46,056 nucleotides of DNA from an uncultured Sphingomonadales bacterium. GTDB lineage: Bacteria > Pseudomonadota > Alphaproteobacteria > Sphingomonadales > Sphingomonadaceae. Position 1 is the stretch's first letter. Every line of letters starts with the position of its first letter. The stretch is from the NCBI GenBank assembly GCA_903821605.1, contig CAIJLZ010000001.1, positions 1 through 46,056 of the forward strand. Direction: 5' to 3'. This document shows, in pieces, positions 8,652 to 18,406 of the stretch. The notes under the pieces were generated by a model that saw nothing but the letters and a program-made list of their open reading frames with translations, ran no database searches and had not been told where the DNA came from. Position numbers and translations under genes: made by a program.

Positions 8652-9185
8652 TTATTCGCTCAGCGGTGTGTTTTCGCTCGGTTTGGCAGACTTTTTCGCC
8701 TTGACCGCCACGGCTTCGATTTCGATCAGAAACTGCGGGCCGACCAGCGCGGCGACCTGCACCGTCGAACGGGCGACCTTGTTGGGATTGGTCGCCGAAC
8801 CGAAATATTGGGCATAAGCTTCGTTCATGCCCTTGAAGTCCATCTTGCCGCCCAGCTTGGGATCGCCGGCGAGAAACACCGTGAGCTTGACCACGTCCGA
8901 CATTGACCAGCCCAGACTTTCAAGGTTGGACTTGATCCGCGCCAATGTACTCAGCGTCTGGGTCTTGGTGTCGCCATAGGCCTCAACCGACGTCGCCGGC
9001 ATGGTCGCATCGGCGATCGAGGGCAGCGCCCCGCTGAGATACAGGGTGGTGGCCCCTTCCGGGACAGTCACCCCCATCAAGATCAGGGCTTCCGGGCTGG
9101 AACTATGGCGCATGACGTCCGCAGCCCAACTTGGCGTCGCAAGGAGAGAAATAGCCGCATAGGCTATCCATTTCTTCAACATCAT
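8652..9185 (-). CDS. Exported RidA-family (Rid/YjgF/UK114) protein 2
   Basis: A 177-residue RidA-family protein with a signal peptide (MMLKKWIAYAAISLLATPSW, cleavage after SWA at residue 21). The core has a YLSGALP strand, QTLSTLARIKSNLESLGW helix, VVKLTVFLAGDPKLGGKM, and the signature RSTVQVAAL...LIEIEAVAVK, with catalytic-Arg equivalent R139 and conserved E157. A charged tail (KAKKSAKPSENTPLSE) extends past the usual RidA end. The tandem ATGs at 9185 and 9182 follow a purine-rich AAGGGGG site. It is the first gene of the minus-strand run, 90 bases ahead of amine oxidase 2 and divergent from the LysR gene. Periplasmic imine or enamine hydrolysis coupled to the oxidases is inferred. Its core matches RidA1 closely, consistent with duplication. 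Confidence 0.88.
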   Translation of the reverse strand: MMLKKWIAYAAISLLATPSWAADVMRHSSSPEALILMGVTVPEGATTLYLSGALPSIADATMPATSVEAYGDTKTQTLSTLARIKSNLESLGWSMSDVVKLTVFLAGDPKLGGKMDFKGMNEAYAQYFGSATNPNKVARSTVQVAALVGPQFLIEIEAVAVKAKKSAKPSENTPLSE

Positions 9186-9652
9186 TATTCGCCCCCTTAT
9201 TGGTCTTGCTCGATAGATGAGTTATATTTCACTCGCGACCAGCGCGAACCGGCCGCAAGAGGTTTTCCCCCTGTCTCATCAGACTCGAATGTTCCTGCGC
9301 GCACCCGCTTCACGCAATCGAAATTGCCGCAATGCAGCATGCGCCGAACGCAACGCGTATTGCTAAATTTCCTATTGTGAAACTTTTTTTACAGTTTTAA
9401 CATGTTGTTTTTACGATATTATATTCACATTGCTGCTCAATCTCATCCCATCGCAGCACAGTGACGTTGCGAAAAACTGTTGACGCGTTGCGCATCTGCG
9501 ATATCGTTTACGCAGGGAAACGGAACAATCCGAAACCCGATGCGGGAAAAAGATGCTCCTGAGGGTCGCCAATATTCGATAATTCGGACGACCGAGATGA
9601 AAATAACAGCAAGGGCGTCCCCGACTCCGCACAAGGAATGGGGCCTAATAAA
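9186..9652. other. Divergent regulatory gap between ridA2 and the LysR gene
   Basis: No gene is supported here. It holds the second copy of the 39-bp element (9315-9353), a strongly AT-rich stretch at about 9358-9430, and a possible plus-strand promoter (TTGACG at 9480-9485, 16-base spacer, TATCGT at 9502-9507) that could drive the LysR gene. On the minus strand a TATAAC-like hexamer near 9220 could be the -10 for ridA2. Promoter assignments are weak because sphingomonad promoters depart from the consensus. Confidence 0.4.
9315..9353. promoter_or_regulatory. Conserved 39-bp element, copy 2 (candidate operator)
   Basis: Matches 4378-4416 at 33 of 39 positions in the same orientation: CAATCG, then AATTGC, then GCAATGCAGCATG, then GAACGCAA are conserved. 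The central palindrome has one mismatch compared with copy 1 (TGCCGCAATGCAGCA). It lies about 130-170 bases upstream of the ridA2 start and about 300 bases upstream of the LysR gene. Coordinated control of the module by the LysR protein is inferred. Confidence 0.55.
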
Positions 9653-10537
9653 ATGAGACGACTTCCTTCGATGGGGGCGATTGAAGCCTTCGTAATAGCG
9701 GCACAGCGCCCGACGCTGCGCGAAGTATCTGACGAACTGAACCTCTCGCCGTCCGCCGTCAGTCGCCGGATCAAGGCGCTGGAGAGCTATCTCGGCCAGG
9801 AACTGTTCGACCGCACCGGCAACGAAGTCCATCTGACCGATGACGGCGCGGAACTGCTCAAGCGCCTGACGCCCGCGCTCGAATCCATCGCCAATGCCTT
9901 TATCACGACGCCCGACCGGTCAAATGCGTTGCGCCTTGGTGTTCCCAGCCTGTTTTGCAGCCACTGGCTGCTGCCCCATATGGCGGACTTCAACAGCCGC
10001 TTTCCAGACATTGTGATCACCTTCGACACCTCACCCCAGCCGATTGGCGGCATACGCGACGATGTGGATGCGGCGATCCTGTTTACCGACCAGATTTCGG
10101 AACTGCTCTACAGCCGCCGTCTGCGCCGTGAATTCGCCTATCTCGTCTGCGCCCCCTCCTTGACGAGTGGCACGCCGCCGCTCCAGACCCCTGCCGATAT
10201 TGCGCACCACAAGCTGCTGCTGCTGCGCGGCAGCGACCGGCTGCTGACGAAATGGACGGCGGCGCTTGGTATCCCCCATGTGCGACCTGCAGCGATCAGC
10301 TATTTCGATAATGGACAGTTGATGATGGAAGCCGCCGCCAACGGCCTGGGCCTGGCCTTCGGCATTGATTTTCACTCAGCAAGCTTCATCGATGCGGGGC
10401 GGCTTGTGCGGCCATTTGGTGAGCGCATTCCAACCGAATTCAACTTCTTCTTTGCGTGCAAACACAGCGCGCTCGACAATCGCACGCTCAAGCGATTTCA
10501 TGACTGGATTTTCCGGCAATTCGAGCAGAATCTTTGA
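9653..10537 (+). CDS. LysR-family transcriptional regulator
   Basis: A 294-residue LysR regulator of the GcvA-like branch. I chose ATG 9653 (MRRLPSMGAIEAFVIAAQRP), which matches the usual LysR beginning; an ATG at 9638 in frame directly abuts its AAGGA and is less likely. The amino-terminal winged helix-turn-helix contains TLREVSDELNLSPSAVSRRI, followed by LESYLGQELFDR and the LTDDGAELL linker. A periplasmic-binding-protein-like effector domain occupies the rest (about residues 90-290). It is divergent from the ridA2/amine-oxidase run, the usual LysR arrangement for controlling the opposite operon in response to its substrate. The RND operon starting 350 bases downstream may also be a target, since a related site lies in its promoter region. 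Confidence 0.93.
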   Translation: MRRLPSMGAIEAFVIAAQRPTLREVSDELNLSPSAVSRRIKALESYLGQELFDRTGNEVHLTDDGAELLKRLTPALESIANAFITTPDRSNALRLGVPSLFCSHWLLPHMADFNSRFPDIVITFDTSPQPIGGIRDDVDAAILFTDQISELLYSRRLRREFAYLVCAPSLTSGTPPLQTPADIAHHKLLLLRGSDRLLTKWTAALGIPHVRPAAISYFDNGQLMMEAAANGLGLAFGIDFHSASFIDAGRLVRPFGERIPTEFNFFFACKHSALDNRTLKRFHDWIFRQFEQNL

Positions 10538-10888
10538 TTGCAGCCCGGCGACGCGCTAGGCTCATGCGTGCGGCGCAGCGTGCACATCGCGCAACCTCAT
10601 GTGCGCAATGAGCAATTTGCATTGTGCAGCGCAACACATATCGTGAGGTCGAGCATCATGACACGTGAAGGGGTCGACATGAAAATCATGCAATATCAGC
10701 GCCTTTTTCCTGCTAAGCAGATTTTGAGCTAAGGTGCCGCGGGCGGCGTATTGGTCATGATTCATGCTCGCTGCCATCGCCCTCGACACCCTGCACCCTC
10801 GATAATTCCGGCCCCCGTGACACCTTGCCCCTCCGGCGCAATCATGGCACGAGCGGGCCCTTCCACCAGACGGCCGGATGGTTTCAAC
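10538..10888. other. Intergenic region upstream of the RND operon
   Basis: No gene of normal size. It carries an inverted repeat GCACAT...ATGTGC (10583-10604) and the CAATTTGCATTG palindrome (10613-10624). A possible 24-codon ORF (10658-10732, MTREGVDMKIMQYQRLFPAK...) follows a GAGG, but nothing else supports it. The adaptor start at 10889 is preceded by a GGATGG. Confidence 0.4.
10613..10624. promoter_or_regulatory. Possible third LysR-type site
   Basis: CAATTTGCATTG has the CAAT-N4-ATTG pattern seen at the start of both 39-bp elements, and its reverse strand continues with GC as they do. It is in front of the RND efflux operon and just past the LysR stop codon. The similarity is short and could be chance. 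Confidence 0.3.
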
Positions 10889-12046
10889 ATGATCCAACAC
10901 ACGTACACGCGCGGCAATCTCGTCACGCGCCATGTTTTGCTGGTTGGCCTGATGGTCGGCGCGCTCGCGCTCGGTGGCTGCGGCAAGGCGCAGGACAAGG
11001 ACAAAAAGCCCACCCCCGAAGTCGGCTTTGTCGTGATCGGGGCCGGCGGTGCCGAAACGACAAGCGAGCTTCCCGGCCGCGTCCGTGCGACCGTCATGTC
11101 GGAAATCCGCCCGCAGGTTTCGGGCATCATCAAGGCGCGCCAATTCACCGAAGGCAGCGTGGTGCAGGCTGGCCAGACGCTCTACCAGATCGATCCGGCG
11201 ATCTATGATGCCGCCCATGGCGAGGCCGCAGCCCGGCTCGCCAGCGCCGAAGCGGCGCTCGCCGCCGCCAATGCACGGGCCGAGCGTTATGCCACGCTGG
11301 TCGATAGCGAAGCAGTCAGCCGACAAGACATTGACGACACCCGCGCCAGCGCCCGTCAGGCCCGCGCCAGCGTTGCGCAGGCCCGTGCCGCGCTGCAATC
11401 GGCCAATGTCACCTTGCGCTATACCCGCATTATCGCGCCGATTTCCGGGCGGATCGGCCGTTCCTCGGTCACACCGGGCGCGCTCGTCACCGCCAATCAG
11501 GCTGAACCTTTGGCGATCATCCAGCAGCTCGACCCAGTCTATGTGGATGTTACCCAGTCCAGCGTGAAGCTGCTGGCGCTGCGCCGTTCGCTCGCCAGCG
11601 GTAAGACCCTGCCCGCATCGGGCCGTATCAAGCTCAAGCTGGAGGACGGCACGGTCTACGACCAAAGTGGAGAGATCAGCTTCAGCGAACCAATGGTCGA
11701 TGAGGCCAGCGGCATGGTCACGATCCGCGCCCGCTTCCCCAATCCCGATGGCGTGTTGTTGCCCGGCATGTTCGTCACGGTCGTGGCCCCGCAGGCCAAG
11801 TTGCCGGACGCCGTCACCGCGCCGCAACAAGGTATCAGCCGCAATCCCAAGGGCGAGGCTGTGGCCCTGATCGTTGATGCGAGCGGCAATGTTGAACAAC
11901 GCACCGTGACCGCCGAGCGCGCCATCGGCAGCTCATGGATTGTCACCAGCGGCCTCAAGCCGGGGGACCGGCTGATTGTCGAGGGCACCGACAAGGCCAA
12001 GCCGGGCAGCAAGGTCAAAGCCGTCCCGACCCGCCTCAAGCCATAG
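10889..12046 (+). CDS. RND efflux periplasmic adaptor, lipoprotein (AcrA/MexA family)
   Basis: A 385-residue membrane-fusion protein. ATG 10889 (MIQHTYTRGNLVTRHVLLVG) yields a lipoprotein signal with lipobox LGGC, so it is probably anchored to the inner membrane by a lipid. The biotinyl/lipoyl half-motifs flank a coiled-coil hairpin: VRATVMSEIRPQVSGIIKAR, then Ala-rich helices with AAARLASAEAALAAANARAE and RQARASVAQARAALQSANV, then LRYTRIIAPISGRIGRSSVT. The beta-barrel and membrane-proximal domains follow, with LLPGMFVTVVAPQ. The stop codon is nine bases before the RND pump gene. Together with the next two genes it forms a complete tripartite pump for organic compounds. The longer upstream frame was rejected because it destroys the lipoprotein signal. 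Confidence 0.93.
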   Translation: MIQHTYTRGNLVTRHVLLVGLMVGALALGGCGKAQDKDKKPTPEVGFVVIGAGGAETTSELPGRVRATVMSEIRPQVSGIIKARQFTEGSVVQAGQTLYQIDPAIYDAAHGEAAARLASAEAALAAANARAERYATLVDSEAVSRQDIDDTRASARQARASVAQARAALQSANVTLRYTRIIAPISGRIGRSSVTPGALVTANQAEPLAIIQQLDPVYVDVTQSSVKLLALRRSLASGKTLPASGRIKLKLEDGTVYDQSGEISFSEPMVDEASGMVTIRARFPNPDGVLLPGMFVTVVAPQAKLPDAVTAPQQGISRNPKGEAVALIVDASGNVEQRTVTAERAIGSSWIVTSGLKPGDRLIVEGTDKAKPGSKVKAVPTRLKP

Positions 12047-12055
12047 GACCCGGCG

Positions 12056-15000
12056 ATGATCAGCCAGTATTTCATCAAGCGCCCGATTTTCGCGCTGGTC
12101 CTGTCGATCGGCATCATGTTGGCGGGCCTTGCCGGTCTGCTATCCATGCCGATCGGTCGCTATCCGGACATTGTCCCGACCACGGTCAGCATCCGCGCCA
12201 CTTATCCGGGCGCATCGGCCGAAACGGTCGAAAGCAGCATCACCCAAGTGCTGGAGCAACAGCTCAACGGCATTGACGGCCTGCTGTATTTCTCCGCCTC
12301 CTCGACATCAGACGGTCAGGCCCAGATTACCGCAACCTTTGCCAAGGGCACCGATCCCGACACCGCACAGGTGCAGGTCCAAAACAAGGTCCAGCGGGCG
12401 ATGAACCGCCTGCCGACCCAGGTCCAGCGTCAAGGCGTGCAGGTCAACAAGTCGCAGACCGACTTCCTGCTGATCGTGTCGATCTATGACAAGTCTGGCC
12501 GCTCGACCCAGGCAGATATTTCCGACTATCTCGTCACCAATTTTCAAGATCCGCTGAGCCGCATCGACGGCGTGGGATCCAGCAACATCTTCGGCGCGCC
12601 TTATGCGATGCGGGTCTGGCTCGACCCCAACCGGCTGGCCGCCCACCGGCTAATGCCGTCCGATATCCGCGCCGCCATCGAACGCAATAATGCGGTGGCC
12701 TCGGCTGGCCAGCTCGGCGAAGGCCCCTCACCCGCTGATCAGCAGTTAAACGCCACCGTGACACTGCGCGGCCGCCTTGAAACCGTCGAACAGTTCCAAA
12801 ATATCGTCGTCAAGGCCGACCGCAGCGGCGCGATTGTCCGCCTATCGGATGTCGCGCGGGTCGAACTGGGCAATGAAAGCTACAGCGTCAGATCGCGGCT
12901 CAATGGCTATCCCGCCTCGGGGATCGCGCTCAACCTCGCCCCCGGTGCAGACGCGCTCAAAACGGCGGAAGCGGTCAAGGCCAAGGCTGAAGAACTCGGC
13001 AAAAATCTGCCCGCAGGCTATGCCATCAGCTATCCGCGCGATGTCACGCCGCTGATCAAGGTCTCGATCGCGGAAGTGGTCAAGACCCTGATCGAAGCGA
13101 TCCTGCTTGTCGTGCTAGTGATGTATGTCTTTTTGCAAAGCTGGCGTGCAACGATCATCCCGGCGCTGGCCGTGCCGGTGGTCATGCTTGGCACCTTTGG
13201 CGTGTTGTCGATGTTCGGCTTCTCGATCAATATCATGACGTTGTTCGGCATGATCCTATCAATCGGCCTGCTGGTCGATGACGCGATTGTCGTGGTCGAA
13301 AATGTCGAACGCCTGATGGAGGAAGAGCAGCTTTCGCCGCGCGACGCCACGATCAAGTCGATGCACGAAATCGGCAGCGCGCTGATCGGCGTGGCGACCG
13401 TGCTGTGCGCGGTGCTGCTCCCCATGGCCTTTTTCGGCGGCACAACCGGCATCATCTATCAGCAATTCTCGATCACGATCATCACCTCGATGTTGCTCTC
13501 GGTGATTGTGGCATTGGTCCTGTCGCCTGCCCTGTGCGCCATGTTGCTCAAGCCCAGCCATGGCCCGACGCATCGCTGGGCGGGGCGGTTCAACATCTGG
13601 TTCACCGGCCTGACCCAGCGTTATCTGGGCCGCGTCGCCGCCGTGATGTCGCGCCGTAATGCGTTTCTCGGCCTCTATGGCGTGGTCATTCTGGTGCTAT
13701 GGGCCGCGTTCGTTCGCCTCCCCACCGGCTTTCTGCCCGCCGATGATCAGGGCCAGGTGCTGGTCAGCTACACCCTGCCACCGGGCGCGACGATGAACCG
13801 GACCCATGCCGTTTCCTCGGCGGTCGAGAAATATTTCATGACCAAGGAAGGCCGGTTAATCGATCATTATTTCGATACCGAGGGCAATGGTCAGGCGGGT
13901 AACGCCCAGAATGCCGGGCAAGGCTATGCCAATCTCACCCCTTGGGATGAGCGCACCGGCAAGGGCGACAGTTCGGACGCCATCGTTAAACGGAGTGCCA
14001 AGGCGCTATCCCAGATCCGCGACGCCCGTGTCATCGTCAGCAACCCGCCACCGATCCGGGGTTTTGGCCGGTCGAACGGCTTCTCGTTCGAACTGCTCAA
14101 CAGCCAAGGCCTGCCGCGCAGCCAGTTCCTTGCCGAGCGCTCCGCCTTGCTGGAGGCGGCAATGAAGGACCCGAAGCTGAAATCGGTGCGATCGGGCACG
14201 CTGGAGGATACAGCGCAACTCCGGATCGACATCGACGAAGCGAAGATCGCCGCACTCGGCGTCGGGATCAACGATGTCTATGACACGCTCAGCGCCTCTT
14301 GGGGGGCAAGCTATGTCAACGACTTCATTGATCGCGGCCGCGTGAAGCGCGTTTATGTGCAGGCCGATGCGGCCTTCCGCTCGCTGCCGGACGATCTCGA
14401 TAGCTGGCAGGTCCGTACCCAGAATGGATCGGCGATGGTGCCCTTTTCGGCCTTCGCCACGACCCGCTGGATCAAAGGCCCGGCAACGCTCAGCCGCTTT
14501 AACGGCGTGCCGTCTTTCCAGCTCCAAGGCGAGGCGAATGAGGGTTTCAGCTCGGGCGAGGCGATGGATCGCATGATGGCCTTGCAGGCCGAACACGCGC
14601 CCGACACCAGCTTCGCATGGAGCGGCCTGTCTTATGAGGAAAAGCTGTCCCAAGGCCGGGCGCTGAAGCTCTACAGCATCTCGGTATTGGTCGTATTTCT
14701 CTGCCTTGCCGCGCTGTACGAAAGCTGGTCGATCCCGCTGGCGGTACTGCTCGTCATCCCGCTTGGCCTGATTGGCGCGGTGCTGGCCGTGATGCTGCGC
14801 GGGTTGCAGAATGACGTCTATTTTCAGGTCGGCCTGCTCACCACTATCGGCCTTGCGGCAAAAAATGCGATCCTGATCGTAGAGTTTGCTGAGGCGGCGT
14901 GGAAGCGGGGCGACAATATCCGCGATGCCGCACTGAAAGCCGCGCGCATCCGCTTCCGCCCGATTTTGATGACGTCGATCGCCTTTATCGCCGGGGTGTT

Positions 15001-15198
15001 GCCGTTGGCGGTCGCCACCGGGGCGGGCGCGCAGAGCCGCATCGCCATCGGCACGGCGGTTGCGGGCGGGATGCTGTCCGCCACCGTGCTGGCGATCTAT
15101 TACATCCCCTTGTTCTTCGACATGGTGGTGCGCATGGCCGAACGCGCCGGGGCCAAGTTGCACGGCGCACCCCCTGCCCCGACCGAGGAGATGAGCCA

Positions 15199-15202
<4 letters not shown>
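12056..15202 (+). CDS. RND efflux pump, HAE1 family (AcrB/MexB type)
   Basis: A full-length 1048-residue inner-membrane proton/drug antiporter. It starts with the family signature MISQYFIKRPIFALVLSIGI. Two large periplasmic loops alternate with twelve predicted membrane helices. The proton-relay aspartates are in GLLVDDAIVVVENVER on TM4, and the relay lysine is in GLAAKNAILIVEFAEA on TM10. The GRYPDIVPTTVSIRATYPGA segment and the FATTRWIKGPATLSRFNGVP segment are typical of HAE1 pumps. It overlaps the outer-membrane factor gene by four bases (ATGA). Substrate range cannot be read; location beside the amine-oxidation genes makes export of aromatic amines or their products possible. Confidence 0.96.
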
Positions 15203-16623
<1,421 letters not shown>

Positions 16624-17057
16624 CCGCTCCCCGTCTGCCAGTAATACCGCGGCGCAGACGCCATGCGCCCCCCTGCTGCGCCGCATCGCCAATGCGCGAG
16701 TCGTGCCGTGCGGTGCAACATCGCCCGGGTCATCGCCACTGATACCAACCGGCACGGCCACGGCCAGCGTTTGGCAGCGCGGGGAAGCGCCCCGGCGACG
16801 ATGGCCAACGCCAGCCAGTCGCGATCAGTTCGCGGTTCAACATCTTGTTTGGGTTCATGGTTTCAAGCATGACCGCCACGCCATTCGGCGCGGCCGTCGG
16901 CGCACGGCGGCGCGTGAATTGCACCGTTAACCCATTGAGAATATCATCATTCTGTCACGCCGTGATGTCAGAGGGCAGTCAGCGCCCCGATCTGTGCGTC
17001 GCACAACAACATGCGGATTGGCCCAAAAATCCGCAGTCGTAGGAAGGATATTATTCG
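16624..17057. other. Non-coding gap after the RND operon
   Basis: No convincing gene on either strand; the short open frames lack ribosome sites and recognisable motifs. It holds a 9-bp-arm hairpin just past the efflux operon (16649-16684) and an 11-base palindrome TCACGCCGTGA (16955-16965) upstream of the UrcA gene. The last bases contain AAGGA, the ribosome site for 17058. Confidence 0.45.
16649..16684 (+). terminator. Hairpin after the RND operon
   Basis: GCGGCGCAG (16649-16657) pairs perfectly with CTGCGCCGC (16676-16684) across an 18-base loop, 26 bases past the stop codon. There is no T tract, so intrinsic termination is uncertain; it may mark the 3' end of the efflux mRNA. Confidence 0.35.
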
Positions 17058-17408
17058 ATGACGCTTTTCCGTTCCCCCGCCGCATGGCTGATAGCCGCTG
17101 CGCTCGCCACCCCCGCCCTGCCGGCATTGGCCAGCACCGCCACCAATGAAACGATCACCGTCGATGGCGGCGAACAGGTCACCCGCAGCCGCGACGTGTC
17201 GATTGCCGATCTCAAGCTCGGCGACCGCAGCGATCTCGCCGTCGCCTATCGCCGGATCAACATCGCCGCCCGTTCGGTTTGCAATTTCTGGGGCGAATCC
17301 GGGGTCAATTATTCGGCCGACTATAGCAACTGCTTCACCAAAGCCGTGACGAATGCCCGTGCCGAAGCGACGACGCTGCTTAGCGATGGAACGCTCGCCA
17401 GCCGCTAA
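17058..17408 (+). CDS. UrcA-family exported protein
   Basis: A 116-residue small secreted protein. The signal peptide MTLFRSPAAWLIAAALATPA ends near ALA/ST. The mature part has the UrcA-family pattern: VSIADLKLGDRSDLAVAYRRINIAARSVC, then a second Cys in YSNCFTKAVTNARAEA; the two cysteines probably form a disulfide. The family is abundant in sphingomonads and caulobacters and its function is unknown. AAGGA lies eleven bases before the ATG. It is a single-gene unit, closed by a strong terminator at 17421-17450. Confidence 0.82.
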   Translation: MTLFRSPAAWLIAAALATPALPALASTATNETITVDGGEQVTRSRDVSIADLKLGDRSDLAVAYRRINIAARSVCNFWGESGVNYSADYSNCFTKAVTNARAEATTLLSDGTLASR

Positions 17409-17420
17409 AACGACAATGAA

Positions 17421-17450
17421 AAAAGGCCGGGTATGACAACCCGGCCTTTT
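17421..17450 (+). terminator. Rho-independent terminator after the UrcA-family gene
   Basis: Perfect 12-bp arms, AAAAGGCCGGGT and ACCCGGCCTTTT, around the loop ATGACA, ending in four T. It is 12 bases past the stop codon. The A/T ends make it usable in both directions. Confidence 0.9.
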
Positions 17451-17656
17451 GCTGGCGCGGAGAGGCGCATCCCTGCCCCAACGGCCGCCATCATCGCGGC
17501 GCTTTGATGGTGAACAACGGCGCGAACAACAATGCCAGCAAAGCCAAATCAGGCGAACTGGCCCATCGCGTCATGGCTTTACTTTGACAGCAGCCCCCCA
17601 CCTCCCTTAGCATTGCCATGCAGGGTCGCCCTTGGTGGCCATGGAAAGAGAGGCTG

Positions 17657-18406
17657 ATGCCAGGCGCGGCCATGACAAACGGAACAGATGCGATCTTGAC
17701 CGGCGAACCGCTCTATCGGGTGGAGGGGCTGACCAAGACTTATGGTAGTGGCCCAACCGCGGTGCATGCACTGCGCGGTGTCGACCTTGAAATCGGCAGT
17801 GGGGAACTGATTGTATTACTCGGCCCGTCCGGCTCGGGCAAATCGACGATGCTCAATATTCTGGGCGGTCTTGATGCGGCCAGTGCGGGACACGTGTGGT
17901 TTGACGACGCGGACCTGACAGGCTGCGACGACCGTGCGCTCACTGCCTATCGCCGCCAGCATGTCGGCTTCGTCTTCCAATTCTATAATCTCGTTGCCTC
18001 GCTGACAGCGCGCGAGAATGTCGCGCTGATCACCGACATCGCCGCCGACCCATTGGCACCGGAAGCGGCGCTCGCCATGGTCGGGCTTGATGCCCGGCTT
18101 GATCATTTCCCGGCCCAGCTTTCCGGCGGCGAACAGCAACGCGTTGCCATCGCCCGCGCCATTGCCAAGAAACCGCGCGTGCTGTTTTGTGACGAACCGA
18201 CCGGCGCGCTCGATAGCCAGACCGGTATCTTGGTGCTGGAAGCCTTGCAGCATGTGAACCAGACCCTCGGCACGACCACGCTGATCATCACCCATAATGC
18301 CGTGATCGCGGATATTGCCGATGTCGTCTGGCAATTCGCGGATGGCCAGTTGGTCGACCGCCGTCGCAACCGGGTGCGGCGGACAGCATCGGCGTTGCGG
18401 TGGTGA
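17657..18406 (+). CDS. ABC exporter ATPase (LolD/MacB-type)
   Basis: A 249-residue ATP-binding subunit. ATG 17657 ([14 protein letters not shown]...) follows an AGAGAGG; 17672 is an alternative and the upstream 17618 start lacks a ribosome site. It has Walker [10 protein letters not shown], a Q-loop in [18 protein letters not shown], signature [16 protein letters not shown], Walker [13 protein letters not shown] and the switch His in TLIITHN. The LolD/MacB/FtsE subfamily is indicated by the [10 protein letters not shown] and PTGALD motifs. It overlaps the permease gene by seven bases (GTG start at 18400), so the two are co-translated. With the permease and HlyD-type adaptor it makes a MacAB-like or DevBCA-like exporter of unknown cargo. 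Confidence 0.93.
   Translation: MPGAAMTNGTDAILTGEPLYRVEGLTKTYGSGPTAVHALRGVDLEIGSGELIVLLGPSGSGKSTMLNILGGLDAASAGHVWFDDADLTGCDDRALTAYRRQHVGFVFQFYNLVASLTARENVALITDIAADPLAPEAALAMVGLDARLDHFPAQLSGGEQQRVAIARAIAKKPRVLFCDEPTGALDSQTGILVLEALQHVNQTLGTTTLIITHNAVIADIADVVWQFADGQLVDRRRNRVRRTASALRW

Noticed and set aside
10658-10732. A 24-codon ORF that could be a leader peptide for the RND operon
   Set aside because: It has a weak GAGG upstream, but no attenuator structure or conserved content was visible, so it is not listed as a gene.
10562-11899. A 445-codon minus-strand frame over the RND adaptor
   Set aside because: It lies across the certain adaptor gene and its composition (Arg, Gly, Asp rich, no domain) is that of a shadow frame.
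16730-16924. A 64-codon minus-strand frame in the gap before the UrcA gene
   Set aside because: No ribosome site, no motif, and composition unlike neighbouring genes.
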